A stretch of 58,266 nt of DNA. Source: an uncultured Pelagibacteraceae bacterium (GTDB lineage Bacteria > Pseudomonadota > Alphaproteobacteria > Pelagibacterales > Pelagibacteraceae). Within the stretch, counting starts at the first letter, position 1. Each line of letters begins with the position of its first letter. The DNA is taken from the NCBI GenBank assembly GCA_902622795.1, contig CACNRD010000007.1, forward strand, positions 1 through 58,266, written 5' to 3'. The notes beneath the pieces were generated by a model. The model had not been told where the DNA came from. It saw only the letters and a list, made by a program, of their open reading frames with translations, and did no database searches. Below, one piece after another: positions 1 through 7,920 of the stretch. A program made the translations under genes and the position numbers.

Positions 1-520
1 CGCACCTAGAAAGATAAACAAATTTAAGATCAGAAATTTTAAAAAAAAATATGAAAATGAGGTTAAAAAGTTGCTATCTAAATTGGTTTTAAAAAACAAT
101 ACTTTTGTTCACAGAGATTTTCACGTATCAAATTTAATATATGTTAAAAATAATATTGCAGTTATTGATAGCCAAGATGCTTTAATCGGTAATAAAGCTT
201 ATGATTTAGCTTCACTAGTTGATGATGTAAGATTTAAAACATCTAATAAACTTAAAAATAAAATTTTAAAAAATTACTTTAAGAAATTAAAAAAAACTGA
301 AATTAATAAATTTATAAATGACTTTGAAATTTTATCTGTTCTTAGAAATTTAAAGATCATAGGAATTTTTATGCGTTTAGCGTTAAGAGATAAAAAAAAA
401 AAATACATCAAAATGATACCCTATGCCTGGGAGATGATTAACTATAGGATGAAAAGAAATAGGGAATTTGTTAATTTAAAATTGATACTAAAAAGTAATT
501 TTCCTAAACTAGTTAAATAA
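1..520 (+). CDS. Sugar kinase-like phosphotransferase (APH fold, AmgK-type), 5'-truncated by the window edge
   Basis: The frame is open from base 2, so this is the C-terminal ~172 residues of a gene that begins before the window; the TTG at 71 is internal. It carries the aminoglycoside-phosphotransferase catalytic loop HRDFHVSN (H-x-D-x4-N) and then the metal-binding segment VIDSQDA, followed by the family's YDLASLVDD element. The stop lies 3 bases before a MurU-like nucleotidyltransferase. This pairing is the known arrangement of AmgK (anomeric MurNAc/GlcNAc kinase) with MurU, which recycle cell-wall sugars to UDP-MurNAc in some proteobacteria. The kinase fold is seen directly. The exact substrate is inferred from the neighbour, and another small sugar or a choline-like substrate is possible. 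The N-lobe cannot be checked here. Confidence 0.8.
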   Translation, partial: APRKINKFKIRNFKKKYENEVKKLLSKLVLKNNTFVHRDFHVSNLIYVKNNIAVIDSQDALIGNKAYDLASLVDDVRFKTSNKLKNKILKNYFKKLKKTEINKFINDFEILSVLRNLKIIGIFMRLALRDKKKKYIKMIPYAWEMINYRMKRNREFVNLKLILKSNFPKLVK

Positions 521-523
521 ATT

Positions 524-1213
524 GTGAAAATAAATACTGCTTTAATATTATGTGCTGGTTTTGGAAAACGGTTAAATCCAATTACTTTAAAAACACCTAA
601 ACCTTTAATAGAAATTAAAGATATTACCATGCTTGAGAAAAGCATAAACTTAATTAAAGAGATGCATATTAGTAAAATTTTTATTAATACTTTCTATTTA
701 AAAGAACATTTTTCAGAGTTTATTAAAAATAAAAATTTTAATTTAGATATTCATATAGTTGAGGATGGAGGAAGTATTTTAGATACTGGAGGCGGTATAT
801 TAAATATGATCAATCATTCTGGTGAAGATGATTTTATAGTGTTAAATCCTGATACAATTTGGTCAAATGAATATCGAGACGAAATTATAAAAATGGAAGC
901 AATTTATTTTGCAAAAAAATTAGAAAATATACTTTTATTAGTTAATAAAAAATTAAGTTTTGATCAAAATTTAACTGGAGATTTTAATCTTTCAAATAAT
1001 TTAATCTCCAAAAAAGATAACCTAGATTTTATTTATACTGGTTGCCAAATTTTAAACAAAAAAATTTTAATGAATCAAACCATAAATAAATTCTCAATTT
1101 TAAATATTTGGAATAAATTAATAGATGAAAAAAAATTATATGGGTTTGAAAGTAAAAAAAAATTTTATCACTTAACAAACTTAAACATTTTTAATAAACT
1201 AAAAGATCTTTAG
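524..1213 (+). CDS. murU: NTP-transferase family nucleotidyltransferase, MurU-like
   Basis: The 229-residue protein starts with GTG three bases after the upstream kinase stop. The N-terminus has the sugar-nucleotidyltransferase signature LxAGxGxRLxPxT followed by TPKPLIEI. NPDT near residue 107 supplies the metal-binding aspartate. Length and motifs fit MurNAc-1-phosphate uridylyltransferase (MurU) or a related GlmU/RfbA-type enzyme making an NDP-sugar. Coupling to the APH-fold kinase favours MurU, a cytoplasmic step of peptidoglycan sugar recycling. The C-terminus lacks any left-handed beta-helix acyltransferase domain, so it is not full GlmU. Its last 23 bases overlap the convergent gpmA. 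The general function is secure; the MurU assignment is inferred. Confidence 0.75.
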   Translation: MKINTALILCAGFGKRLNPITLKTPKPLIEIKDITMLEKSINLIKEMHISKIFINTFYLKEHFSEFIKNKNFNLDIHIVEDGGSILDTGGGILNMINHSGEDDFIVLNPDTIWSNEYRDEIIKMEAIYFAKKLENILLLVNKKLSFDQNLTGDFNLSNNLISKKDNLDFIYTGCQILNKKILMNQTINKFSILNIWNKLIDEKKLYGFESKKKFYHLTNLNIFNKLKDL

Positions 1214-1904
1214 CTCGTTCAGTGTCAAGATATTCACAATTTAATATCTTATTGTCTTCATTAAATTCTATAAACAACGGATTGCCAGTTGGTATTTCTA
1301 GTTTAGCAATCTTGTTGTTATCTAGTTTAAAAAGATATTTACATAGAGACCTTAGGGAATTTCCGTGAGCAGAAATTAAAATATTTTTGTTTTTAAAATT
1401 ATTTTCAACATATTTAACATAATATTTGATCACTCTTTCATAAGTATCTTTTAAAGATTCAGTATCTGGAATTTTATCAGCAGGTATATCTTTATATGCA
1501 CTAATATTTATTGGGTGATAAGCACTATTTTTATCCAATGGATCTGGTCTTAGATCCCATGACCTTCTAAATTGATGAACTTTCTCTTCCCCAAGTTCTT
1601 TTTTCATTTCATCTTTATTCAAACCTGTAAGAGATCCATAATGCCTTTCATTAAGTTGCCAAGCAGATTTAATATTTTTATAGTCATTTAATTGTTCCTG
1701 TATAATTTTCAGAGTATTGATGGCTCTCAATTGAAATGATGAGTAATATAAATCTATATTTATTTGTTTCTCCTTGATGAGTTTACCTGATTTTTTTGCT
1801 TGAGCTCTGCCATTATCATTTAAGTCAACATCTACCCATCCTGTGAATCTGTTTTCAAGATTCCACACACTTTGACCATGTCTTATAAGTATTAAATAAC
1901 TCAT
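1191..1904 (-). CDS. gpmA: 2,3-bisphosphoglycerate-dependent phosphoglycerate mutase
   Basis: The 237-residue protein interconverts 3- and 2-phosphoglycerate in lower glycolysis/gluconeogenesis. The catalytic histidine sits in LIRHGQSVWN at the N-terminus. The family motifs FTGWVDVDL, ERHYGSLTGLNK and the second histidine in SAHGNSLRSL are all present. I chose the ATG at 1904 because the protein then begins MSYLILIRHGQS, as GpmA proteins do. A further in-frame extension to 2030 is open but antisense to the start of the neighbouring lipoprotein gene and has no family similarity. It converges on the nucleotidyltransferase with a 23-base overlap and diverges from the lipoprotein gene with a 46-base gap. 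Confidence 0.95.
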   Translation of the reverse strand: MSYLILIRHGQSVWNLENRFTGWVDVDLNDNGRAQAKKSGKLIKEKQINIDLYYSSFQLRAINTLKIIQEQLNDYKNIKSAWQLNERHYGSLTGLNKDEMKKELGEEKVHQFRRSWDLRPDPLDKNSAYHPINISAYKDIPADKIPDTESLKDTYERVIKYYVKYVENNFKNKNILISAHGNSLRSLCKYLFKLDNNKIAKLEIPTGNPLFIEFNEDNKILNCEYLDTERAKDLLVY

Positions 1905-1950
1905 TTGTTTATCTTTTAGAATAATTTGATAAATAAAACTATACTTATTA

Positions 1951-2556
1951 ATGATTAATTTTTTTTTTAAAAATAAAATTTTATTTATAATATTTTTTTT
2001 AATTACAGGCTGTTCTTCAATACCCTCCAATACCTCAAACAGCTGCTCTATTTTTAATGAAAATTATTTGTGGTACAAACACGCAAAAAAAGCTGAAAAA
2101 AAGTGGGATACACCAGTTTATTTACAACTTGCAATAATTAAAATGGAATCTGATTTTGATTGGCTTGCAAAACCACCTAGACAAAAACTTTTTAAAATAG
2201 TTCCATACAAAAGACCTTCTAGTTCATTTGGCTACTCTCAAGCAGTTAAAGGAACATGGAAACAATATAAAACTGAAACAGGAAATAAATTTGCAACCAG
2301 AACAAGATTTAAAGATAGTGTTGATTTCATTGGTTGGTATACAACCAAAACCGAAAAAATTTTAAAAGTTTCAAAAACAGATGTTTTCAAACAATATATT
2401 GCTTACCATGAAGGGTGGGGAAATTATAAAAATTATAAAAATAATAAGAAAGTTATTAATTTAGCAAAGAGAGTAGAAAAACAATCAAATATTTATAAAA
2501 AACAATTATCCGATTGTAAAAATTCTTTATCTACAAATAAATATATTGTTTTTTAA
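1951..2556 (+). CDS. Lipoprotein with SLT-type lytic transglycosylase domain
   Basis: The 201-residue protein has a signal peptide of about 20 residues ending in the lipobox ITGC (Cys21), so it should be lipid-anchored, probably in the outer membrane. The rest resembles a lysozyme-like transglycosylase: IIKMESDFDW carries the likely catalytic Glu66, GYSQAVKGTW (from residue 94) matches the GxxQ motif, and AYHEGWGNY (from 151) matches the conserved tyrosine region. Such enzymes cleave the MurNAc-GlcNAc bond and release anhydro-muropeptides, which fits the recycling-type gene pair 0.7 kb upstream. It diverges from gpmA. Its stop TAA shares the palindrome TTAA with the stop of the convergent RND pump. 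Family call good, physiological role inferred. Confidence 0.8.
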   Translation: MINFFFKNKILFIIFFLITGCSSIPSNTSNSCSIFNENYLWYKHAKKAEKKWDTPVYLQLAIIKMESDFDWLAKPPRQKLFKIVPYKRPSSSFGYSQAVKGTWKQYKTETGNKFATRTRFKDSVDFIGWYTTKTEKILKVSKTDVFKQYIAYHEGWGNYKNYKNNKKVINLAKRVEKQSNIYKKQLSDCKNSLSTNKYIVF

Positions 2557-5500
2557 TTTAATTGTTTTTTAAGTTCTATGTCTACCGCATCAATACGTTT
2601 TGTATTTTTTGCCAATGCTAAGTACATTGTTGGTGTTACGTACAATGTAAAGAAAGTTGATATAATCATCCCTCCAAGAATAGTTCCTCCAACAGCTAAT
2701 CTAGAGCCTTCTCCTGCACCTGGCCCAATATTTCCAATTACCAATGGTAACATGGCAATCATAGTACTTAATGAAGTCATTATAATTGGTCTTATTCTAA
2801 GCTGACATGCTTTTAAGATTGCTTCTTGTAATTTAACACCAGTTGTCCTTATTTGATTTGTATAGTCCACTATCAAAATACTATTCTTTGTTGAGATACC
2901 AATCAGTATTATTAATGCAATTTGTGAGAAAATATTTATCGAACTATTCAAAAATAAAATAAAGACTAATCCACCAAAGACAGCAAGTGGAACTGTTAAA
3001 ATAATTATGAATGGATGAATGAAAGAATTAAATGTTGCTGCCATTACCAAATATGCTGTGATCAATGCCAAAGCAAAGATTAAGTATATTTCATTAGTTG
3101 TTTCTTTTAATTCTTCAGATTTTCCTTTCCATGTAATTTGATTTTCAGGTGCAACTTTTATCATGACATCCTCTAAATAATTTATAGCCTCTGATAATGT
3201 GTAATCTTCTGAAAGGGCTGCAGAAATTGTAACTGCTCTTTGTCGGTTATATCTGGGAAGCACTTCCGCTGTACCTTTTTCTTTAAATTCTACTAAACTT
3301 GCAACAGATACTAGCTTTCCTGTAGTCTCTGATCTAACAAATATTTTTGATAATCCGTCTTTATCACGTCTATCTGCAAGGTATTGTTGTAAAATAATTG
3401 GGTATTCTCTTCCCTCTTTACTGAAAGTGGTAACCCTTTTGCCTCCATATAGTGTTTCTAAAGTTTTTCCAATATTTTCTGTAGACACCCCTAAATCATT
3501 AGCTCTATTTTTATTAGTTATTAATTTAACTTCTGGTTTATTTTTTGTGTAGTCACTCTCTATTCGTGACATATTTCTATTTTTTCTTAATTCACGCAAA
3601 ACATTTTTTTGTATTTCTTCAAGCTCTTCGTAGCTTGTTCCATAAATTACCATTTGAACTGGCTTGTTATAGCTTGAAACTCTAATTGCCTGGGGAGATA
3701 TTGGAAAAGCAAAAGTTTCAGGAACAGAAACGACTTGTCCAATAGCTTCTCTTAATACCGTTTGGCTACTTTTATCTCTATTTTTCCATTCATCTAATAA
3801 AGCAATAATTATGAATGTATTATAAGTTGTTGCTGACTTACCAAATCCTGGAACTCTCATAATAACTCTCTCATATGGACTATCTTTAGCTTGTAATAAT
3901 TTAATTATTCTGTTCTCAATAATTTGAGCTTTCTCTTGAGTATATTCAAATGAGCTTCCTTCATCAGTAGATCCAATTATTAAATAAACACCCCTGTCCT
4001 CTGTTGGAATTAGTTCTTTTTTAGAAAAATCAAACAAAAAAACAGAAGCTGCAATTACTAAAATAATGAATGCAGAAATAGTTTTCTGCTTATTTATCCA
4101 ATATTTTAAAGTATCAATATAAAAGCTAGTAAAAGATTTAAATCCATTATTAAATTTTTTAACAAAAAAATTTATTTTTTCTTTTTTATTTAAAAATTTA
4201 CTTCCTAGCATTGGAGATAATGTTAAAGCTACAAAAGAAGAAACTACTATAGAAAAAGATAAAGCGATTGCGGTTTCTTTAAACAAAGTTCCAGAAATAC
4301 CTTTTATAAAAATTAGAGGTAAAAAAACTGCAACTAAAATTAAAGTTGTTGCAATAATTGCAAAAGTAATTTGTTTTGATCCCTTATATGCAGCAACAAG
4401 CGGAGTTTCACCATTTTCAATTCTAGTATAGATGGCGTCAGTCATTATAACCGAGTCATCTGTTATTATACCTATGGCTAAAATAAAACTTAGTAATACA
4501 AAAATATTAATTGAAAGGTCAAACAAGTATAATCCTAAGAATGATCCTATTAAACTAACTGGTAATGCAACTGCTGGAACTATCACAGCTTTAAGATTAC
4601 CAAGAAATAGATAGATTATTAAAACAACTAAAATAAATGCAATAATCAAACTCTTATAAACTTCTTCAATTGCTGCACCAACATATGTAGCTCTATTAAA
4701 AGCAACCTCTAATTTTAGTCCATCTGGCAAAGATTTATTTAGTTCGCTTATTTTTGCTTTAATTTGGTTTGAAAGTTCAACAGTAGAAGCGCCACTCTTA
4801 GCATAAATTCCAATCCCTACAGTTTTTAAATTAATTGCATTTTTTCTTTGAGCTTTGAATAAAGTTTTTTCAGATACAGGTCCTAATTCAATATTTGCTA
4901 CATCTGACAAGATAATAACTTTGTCCTTATTTTTTTTTAATGGCAATTGTTTAATGCTCTCAATATTAGAATAAGATTTATCAATATTAAGAGTAAGATC
5001 TTTGTTGTTTGCTTCTAAGGTTCCTGCTGGAAGATTAACATTCTCGCTTCTAAATGCTCTTTCAACCTCCTGAATAGTTAGGTTATTTGCGGCTAATTTA
5101 ATTGGATCTATCCAAACTCTAACACTTAATTCTCTTAATCCACCAACTCTTATTCTTCCAACGTTAGGCACACTTGAAAAAGCGTCAATAAGATACCTTT
5201 CTGCATAATCTCCAAGTTCTAAGTCACTCCAGCTTGGGGAGGATAGACCTACCCACATTGTTGTTGTAAAACCTGCAGCCTGTTTCAATATTTGAGGAGG
5301 ACTTGACTCACTCGGCAGATTGTCGACTACTCTAGATACTCTCTCTCGAATATCGTTTGCCGCATCATCTAAATCTATATCTGTATTAAATTGAATATTA
5401 ATTCTACTTCTTCCACTGAGAGAACTTGAATCTATGTTTTTAATTCCTTCTGCTCCACCAATGACATCCTCTATTTTTTGAGTTATTTCCTCGTCTACAA

Positions 5501-5675
5501 TTTCTGCTGAGGCAGACTTGTATTCTGTTTGTACCTGAACGACAGGTGGCTGTATACCATCTGGTAATTCTCTTACTGGTAATTCTGCAAAAACAAAAAA
5601 ACCAAAAATAATTAATATTAAAGACATTACCCAGGCGACCACAGGTCTTTTTATGCTAACTTCAGTAATATACAT
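2553..5675 (-). CDS. RND multidrug efflux permease (HAE-1/AcrB-like)
   Basis: This inner-membrane proton antiporter of 1040 residues has the usual AcrB/MexB size. The N-terminus IKRPVVAWVM followed by a membrane span is typical of hydrophobe/amphiphile exporters. Two large periplasmic loops separate two groups of transmembrane helices. The paired aspartates of the proton relay are present in IGIITDDSVIMTDAI (around residue 405), as is the late GISTKNSILIVDY segment of the second half. It starts directly after the stop of its adaptor gene, the last gene of a four-gene leftward operon with msrA and a sulfurtransferase. No TolC-like outer-membrane gene is adjacent, so the channel must be encoded elsewhere. 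Substrate unknown. Confidence 0.95.
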   Translation of the reverse strand: MYITEVSIKRPVVAWVMSLILIIFGFFVFAELPVRELPDGIQPPVVQVQTEYKSASAEIVDEEITQKIEDVIGGAEGIKNIDSSSLSGRSRINIQFNTDIDLDDAANDIRERVSRVVDNLPSESSPPQILKQAAGFTTTMWVGLSSPSWSDLELGDYAERYLIDAFSSVPNVGRIRVGGLRELSVRVWIDPIKLAANNLTIQEVERAFRSENVNLPAGTLEANNKDLTLNIDKSYSNIESIKQLPLKKNKDKVIILSDVANIELGPVSEKTLFKAQRKNAINLKTVGIGIYAKSGASTVELSNQIKAKISELNKSLPDGLKLEVAFNRATYVGAAIEEVYKSLIIAFILVVLIIYLFLGNLKAVIVPAVALPVSLIGSFLGLYLFDLSINIFVLLSFILAIGIITDDSVIMTDAIYTRIENGETPLVAAYKGSKQITFAIIATTLILVAVFLPLIFIKGISGTLFKETAIALSFSIVVSSFVALTLSPMLGSKFLNKKEKINFFVKKFNNGFKSFTSFYIDTLKYWINKQKTISAFIILVIAASVFLFDFSKKELIPTEDRGVYLIIGSTDEGSSFEYTQEKAQIIENRIIKLLQAKDSPYERVIMRVPGFGKSATTYNTFIIIALLDEWKNRDKSSQTVLREAIGQVVSVPETFAFPISPQAIRVSSYNKPVQMVIYGTSYEELEEIQKNVLRELRKNRNMSRIESDYTKNKPEVKLITNKNRANDLGVSTENIGKTLETLYGGKRVTTFSKEGREYPIILQQYLADRRDKDGLSKIFVRSETTGKLVSVASLVEFKEKGTAEVLPRYNRQRAVTISAALSEDYTLSEAINYLEDVMIKVAPENQITWKGKSEELKETTNEIYLIFALALITAYLVMAATFNSFIHPFIIILTVPLAVFGGLVFILFLNSSINIFSQIALIILIGISTKNSILIVDYTNQIRTTGVKLQEAILKACQLRIRPIIMTSLSTMIAMLPLVIGNIGPGAGEGSRLAVGGTILGGMIISTFFTLYVTPTMYLALAKNTKRIDAVDIELKKQLN

Positions 5676-6602
5676 TTAATTATTAGACTTATCTTTTTTT
5701 CCCCAGCTAGAATTTCCTTGTTTTTGTTTAGAACCTTTTTCTATTGGTCTGATAGTTAAATTTGGTCTCACTTTTTTTGTACCTTCAGCAACAATTTTAT
5801 CACCACTATTTAGACCATTTAAAACTTCTACAAAGCCAATGTATCGATCACCAGTAGTAATTTTTGTTTTTAATACTTTATTTTTCTCATCAACTTTATA
5901 AATAAAGACATTTTCACCTTCAACAATTGTACTTGTATCTGGAATACTTAAATTTTCTCTAACATCATATTTAATTGATATTTCTAAAAATGAACCTGGG
6001 AGTATTTCACCTGAAAGATTATCCATCTTAATCCTGGTAGCCAAAGATCTTGTATCCTCGCTTATTCTGCTTGCAAATGAATCAACATTTCCTTTATATA
6101 TTTTATCTTTATATCCAGAAAATTTTATGTCTACAGGTAAACCAACCTTGATAAAAGGGACAAATATTTCTGGTATATCCACATCACAATAAATTGAGCT
6201 ATTATCTTCTACATTAATAAGTATTGATGATTTTGAAACTTCTAAATCTTCGGAAAATTCTCTTTTTCCAATTGTTCCATCAAATTGAGCTATAATTTTT
6301 CTATTTTTAAGAACAGCAACAACATCACCTTTCTTCACTTTTTGATTGTAATTAATCGGTTTAAGAATTTCATATTTTTCAACTTTAAAAGATTGTGTCT
6401 GAACTGGAGCAGCTGTTCCATAGGTGCTTATAATATTTTCGAATACTCTTTCTTTAGCAGCTGTAACAATTATTCCTGGTGGAGGCCTTTTACTAAATTT
6501 TTTTTTAAAATGATTTCCGATCATAGTCCTTCCGACAATTACAGTTGTAATGACTAGAAAAAATATAATTACTATACTTGTTATTTTTGTTGATCTTTTC
6601 AT
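5676..6602 (-). CDS. RND efflux periplasmic adaptor (membrane fusion protein)
   Basis: The 308-residue protein has one N-terminal membrane anchor (about residues 8-27) followed by the parts of a HlyD/AcrA-type adaptor. These are a lipoyl/barrel-sandwich half-motif with VKKGDVVAVLKNRKI, then the beta-barrel with LPVDIKFSGYKDKIYKGNV, then a membrane-proximal domain ending in GLNSGDKIVAEGTKKVRPN. It is shorter than AcrA and shows no long alpha-helical hairpin, so it may need a partner or a channel with a long reach. It lies 3 bases after the sulfurtransferase stop and directly before the pump, and would link the pump to an outer-membrane channel. Confidence 0.9.
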   Translation of the reverse strand: MKRSTKITSIVIIFFLVITTVIVGRTMIGNHFKKKFSKRPPPGIIVTAAKERVFENIISTYGTAAPVQTQSFKVEKYEILKPINYNQKVKKGDVVAVLKNRKIIAQFDGTIGKREFSEDLEVSKSSILINVEDNSSIYCDVDIPEIFVPFIKVGLPVDIKFSGYKDKIYKGNVDSFASRISEDTRSLATRIKMDNLSGEILPGSFLEISIKYDVRENLSIPDTSTIVEGENVFIYKVDEKNKVLKTKITTGDRYIGFVEVLNGLNSGDKIVAEGTKKVRPNLTIRPIEKGSKQKQGNSSWGKKDKSNN

Positions 6603-6605
6603 ATC

Positions 6606-7418
6606 CTAGATTTTGCCATACTCAGCCCAAGAACCATCATATATGACAGGCAGATAATTAGCGTTTACCAAAGAATATGCAAGGGCTAAAACACAAGCAG
6701 TAACACCAGACCCACATGAAAAGACAGGTTTATCCATTGAATTTCTAAATGTATTTTTAAACAAATTTTTTAACTCCTCTACATTTTTAAATGAAAAATC
6801 TTTGTTTATAACTTCCACAAAGGGCAAACAAATAGAATTAGGAATAGATCCACTTCTAACATTTTTTCTTGGATCGGGTACTTTTCCCTCAAATCTTTCT
6901 TTACTTCTTGCATCAACAACAACAAAGTCTTTTTCTGAAATATTTAAATTAATTTTATATTTGTCTTTTACTAATGAAATTAATTCTTTGCCTTCATAAC
7001 TTGTTTTTGAAAATTTAACTATTTCATTGGTTATCTTTTTATTTTCTTTTTTCCATTTTCTCAATCCACCATTGAGCACACTAACAAGCTTAGGATTATG
7101 TCCAAAATAAATAAAGTTATACCAACATCTACAAGAACTTATTACATTAGAATTATCATAGATAATTATTTGATCGTCTTTTGAAACTCCTAAGTTTGAA
7201 ACTATTTTATTCCATTCTTCCAAGGTTGGAAGCATATGTGGAAGATCTGTATCATTTTTAGAATTCTTGTCTAAATCAAAAAAAATTGCGTTTGGAATAT
7301 GCTCATTTTTAAATTCTTCTCCAGCATTTCTGTTTTCAGCTGGCATATGCCAAGAACAATCTATAACTTTTACTTTATTAATATTTTTCTCTAACCAATC
7401 TGTATCCACTAAAGACAT
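6606..7418 (-). CDS. sseA: Sulfurtransferase, 3-mercaptopyruvate/thiosulfate type (two rhodanese domains)
   Basis: The 270-residue protein has an inactive N-terminal rhodanese domain (about 1-125) and a catalytic C-terminal domain whose loop is CGSGVT with Cys235. CG[ST]GV is the signature of mercaptopyruvate sulfurtransferases, against CRxG in thiosulfate sulfurtransferases. The enzyme moves sulfane sulfur from 3-mercaptopyruvate to thiols or cyanide in the cytoplasm. VVVDARSKERFEG and the GSIPNSICLPF segment mark the second domain. It lies 1 base after msrA and 3 bases before the RND adaptor, so co-expression with methionine-sulfoxide repair and efflux is likely. Substrate preference is inferred from the loop. 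Confidence 0.9.
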   Translation of the reverse strand: MSLVDTDWLEKNINKVKVIDCSWHMPAENRNAGEEFKNEHIPNAIFFDLDKNSKNDTDLPHMLPTLEEWNKIVSNLGVSKDDQIIIYDNSNVISSCRCWYNFIYFGHNPKLVSVLNGGLRKWKKENKKITNEIVKFSKTSYEGKELISLVKDKYKINLNISEKDFVVVDARSKERFEGKVPDPRKNVRSGSIPNSICLPFVEVINKDFSFKNVEELKNLFKNTFRNSMDKPVFSCGSGVTACVLALAYSLVNANYLPVIYDGSWAEYGKI

Positions 7419-7419
7419 T

Positions 7420-7863
7420 CTACCTTTTTTCTAAGTATCTTTGGTGGTATTCTTCAGCTACACAATAATTTTTTACTTGCGATAATTTAGTTACAACTTT
7501 TCCAGAAAGTCTTTCGTTTTCTTTATTTATTATATTTTCTGCAATTACTTTCTGGTTGTCATTTAAATAAAAAATTTCACTTCTATATTGTGTGCCAAAA
7601 TCTGGACCTTGAGAATTAAGAGTTGTTGGGTCATGAATTTTAAAAAAAAATTCAAGGATTTTTTCATAAGATATTATTTTTGGATCAAAATCTAATTTAA
7701 CAACTTCTGCATGATTTGTTGAACCAGTACATACTTCTTTGTAAGTTGTTTCTGCATTATGACCTCCACAATATCCAACTTCAGTTTTGATAACCCCATC
7801 AAGTTTGCTAAACTTAATTTCTGGTCCCCAAAAACATCCCAAACCTAAAATTGCTATTTCCAT
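7420..7863 (-). CDS. msrA: Peptide methionine (S)-S-oxide reductase MsrA
   Basis: This enzyme reduces methionine-S-sulfoxide in proteins using thioredoxin. The GCFWGPE motif with catalytic Cys10 lies at the very N-terminus. EVGYCGGHNAETTYKEVC, HAEVVKLDFDP and FFKIHDPTTLNSQGPDFGTQYRS are all diagnostic. At 147 residues it is a minimal MsrA without N-terminal extension. The C-terminal region keeps CVAEEYHQRYLEK; the cysteine there may act in resolution. It heads the leftward operon with the sulfurtransferase and RND genes. It is separated by only 34 bases from a divergent DMT transporter whose start is wrapped in an inverted repeat. Confidence 0.95.
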   Translation of the reverse strand: MEIAILGLGCFWGPEIKFSKLDGVIKTEVGYCGGHNAETTYKEVCTGSTNHAEVVKLDFDPKIISYEKILEFFFKIHDPTTLNSQGPDFGTQYRSEIFYLNDNQKVIAENIINKENERLSGKVVTKLSQVKNYCVAEEYHQRYLEKR

Positions 7864-7873
7864 TGATAATTAA

Positions 7874-7920
7874 CCTAATTGATTTAAAGTTATCCTTATG
7901 CTGTCAAAAAATCAATTAGG
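7874..7920 (+). promoter_or_regulatory. Perfect 12-bp inverted repeat around the start codon of the DMT transporter
   Basis: The arms CCTAATTGATTT (7874-7885) and AAATCAATTAGG (7909-7920) are exact reverse complements. The 23-base loop holds the leader and the ATG at 7898, and the right arm is followed by C and seven Ts. In RNA this would be a 12-bp hairpin with the start codon in the loop and a terminator-like U-run. In DNA it could be an operator in the 34-base msrA/transporter divergent spacer. The symmetry is seen directly; the function is inference. Confidence 0.55.

Noticed and set aside
442-645. Minus-strand ORF over the kinase/nucleotidyltransferase junction
   Set aside because: It lies antisense to two genes with clear catalytic motifs and has no domain of its own.
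1905-2030. N-terminal extension of gpmA on the minus strand
   Set aside because: It is antisense to the lipoprotein signal peptide, has no similarity to phosphoglycerate mutases, and a proper MSYLILIRHG start exists at 1904.
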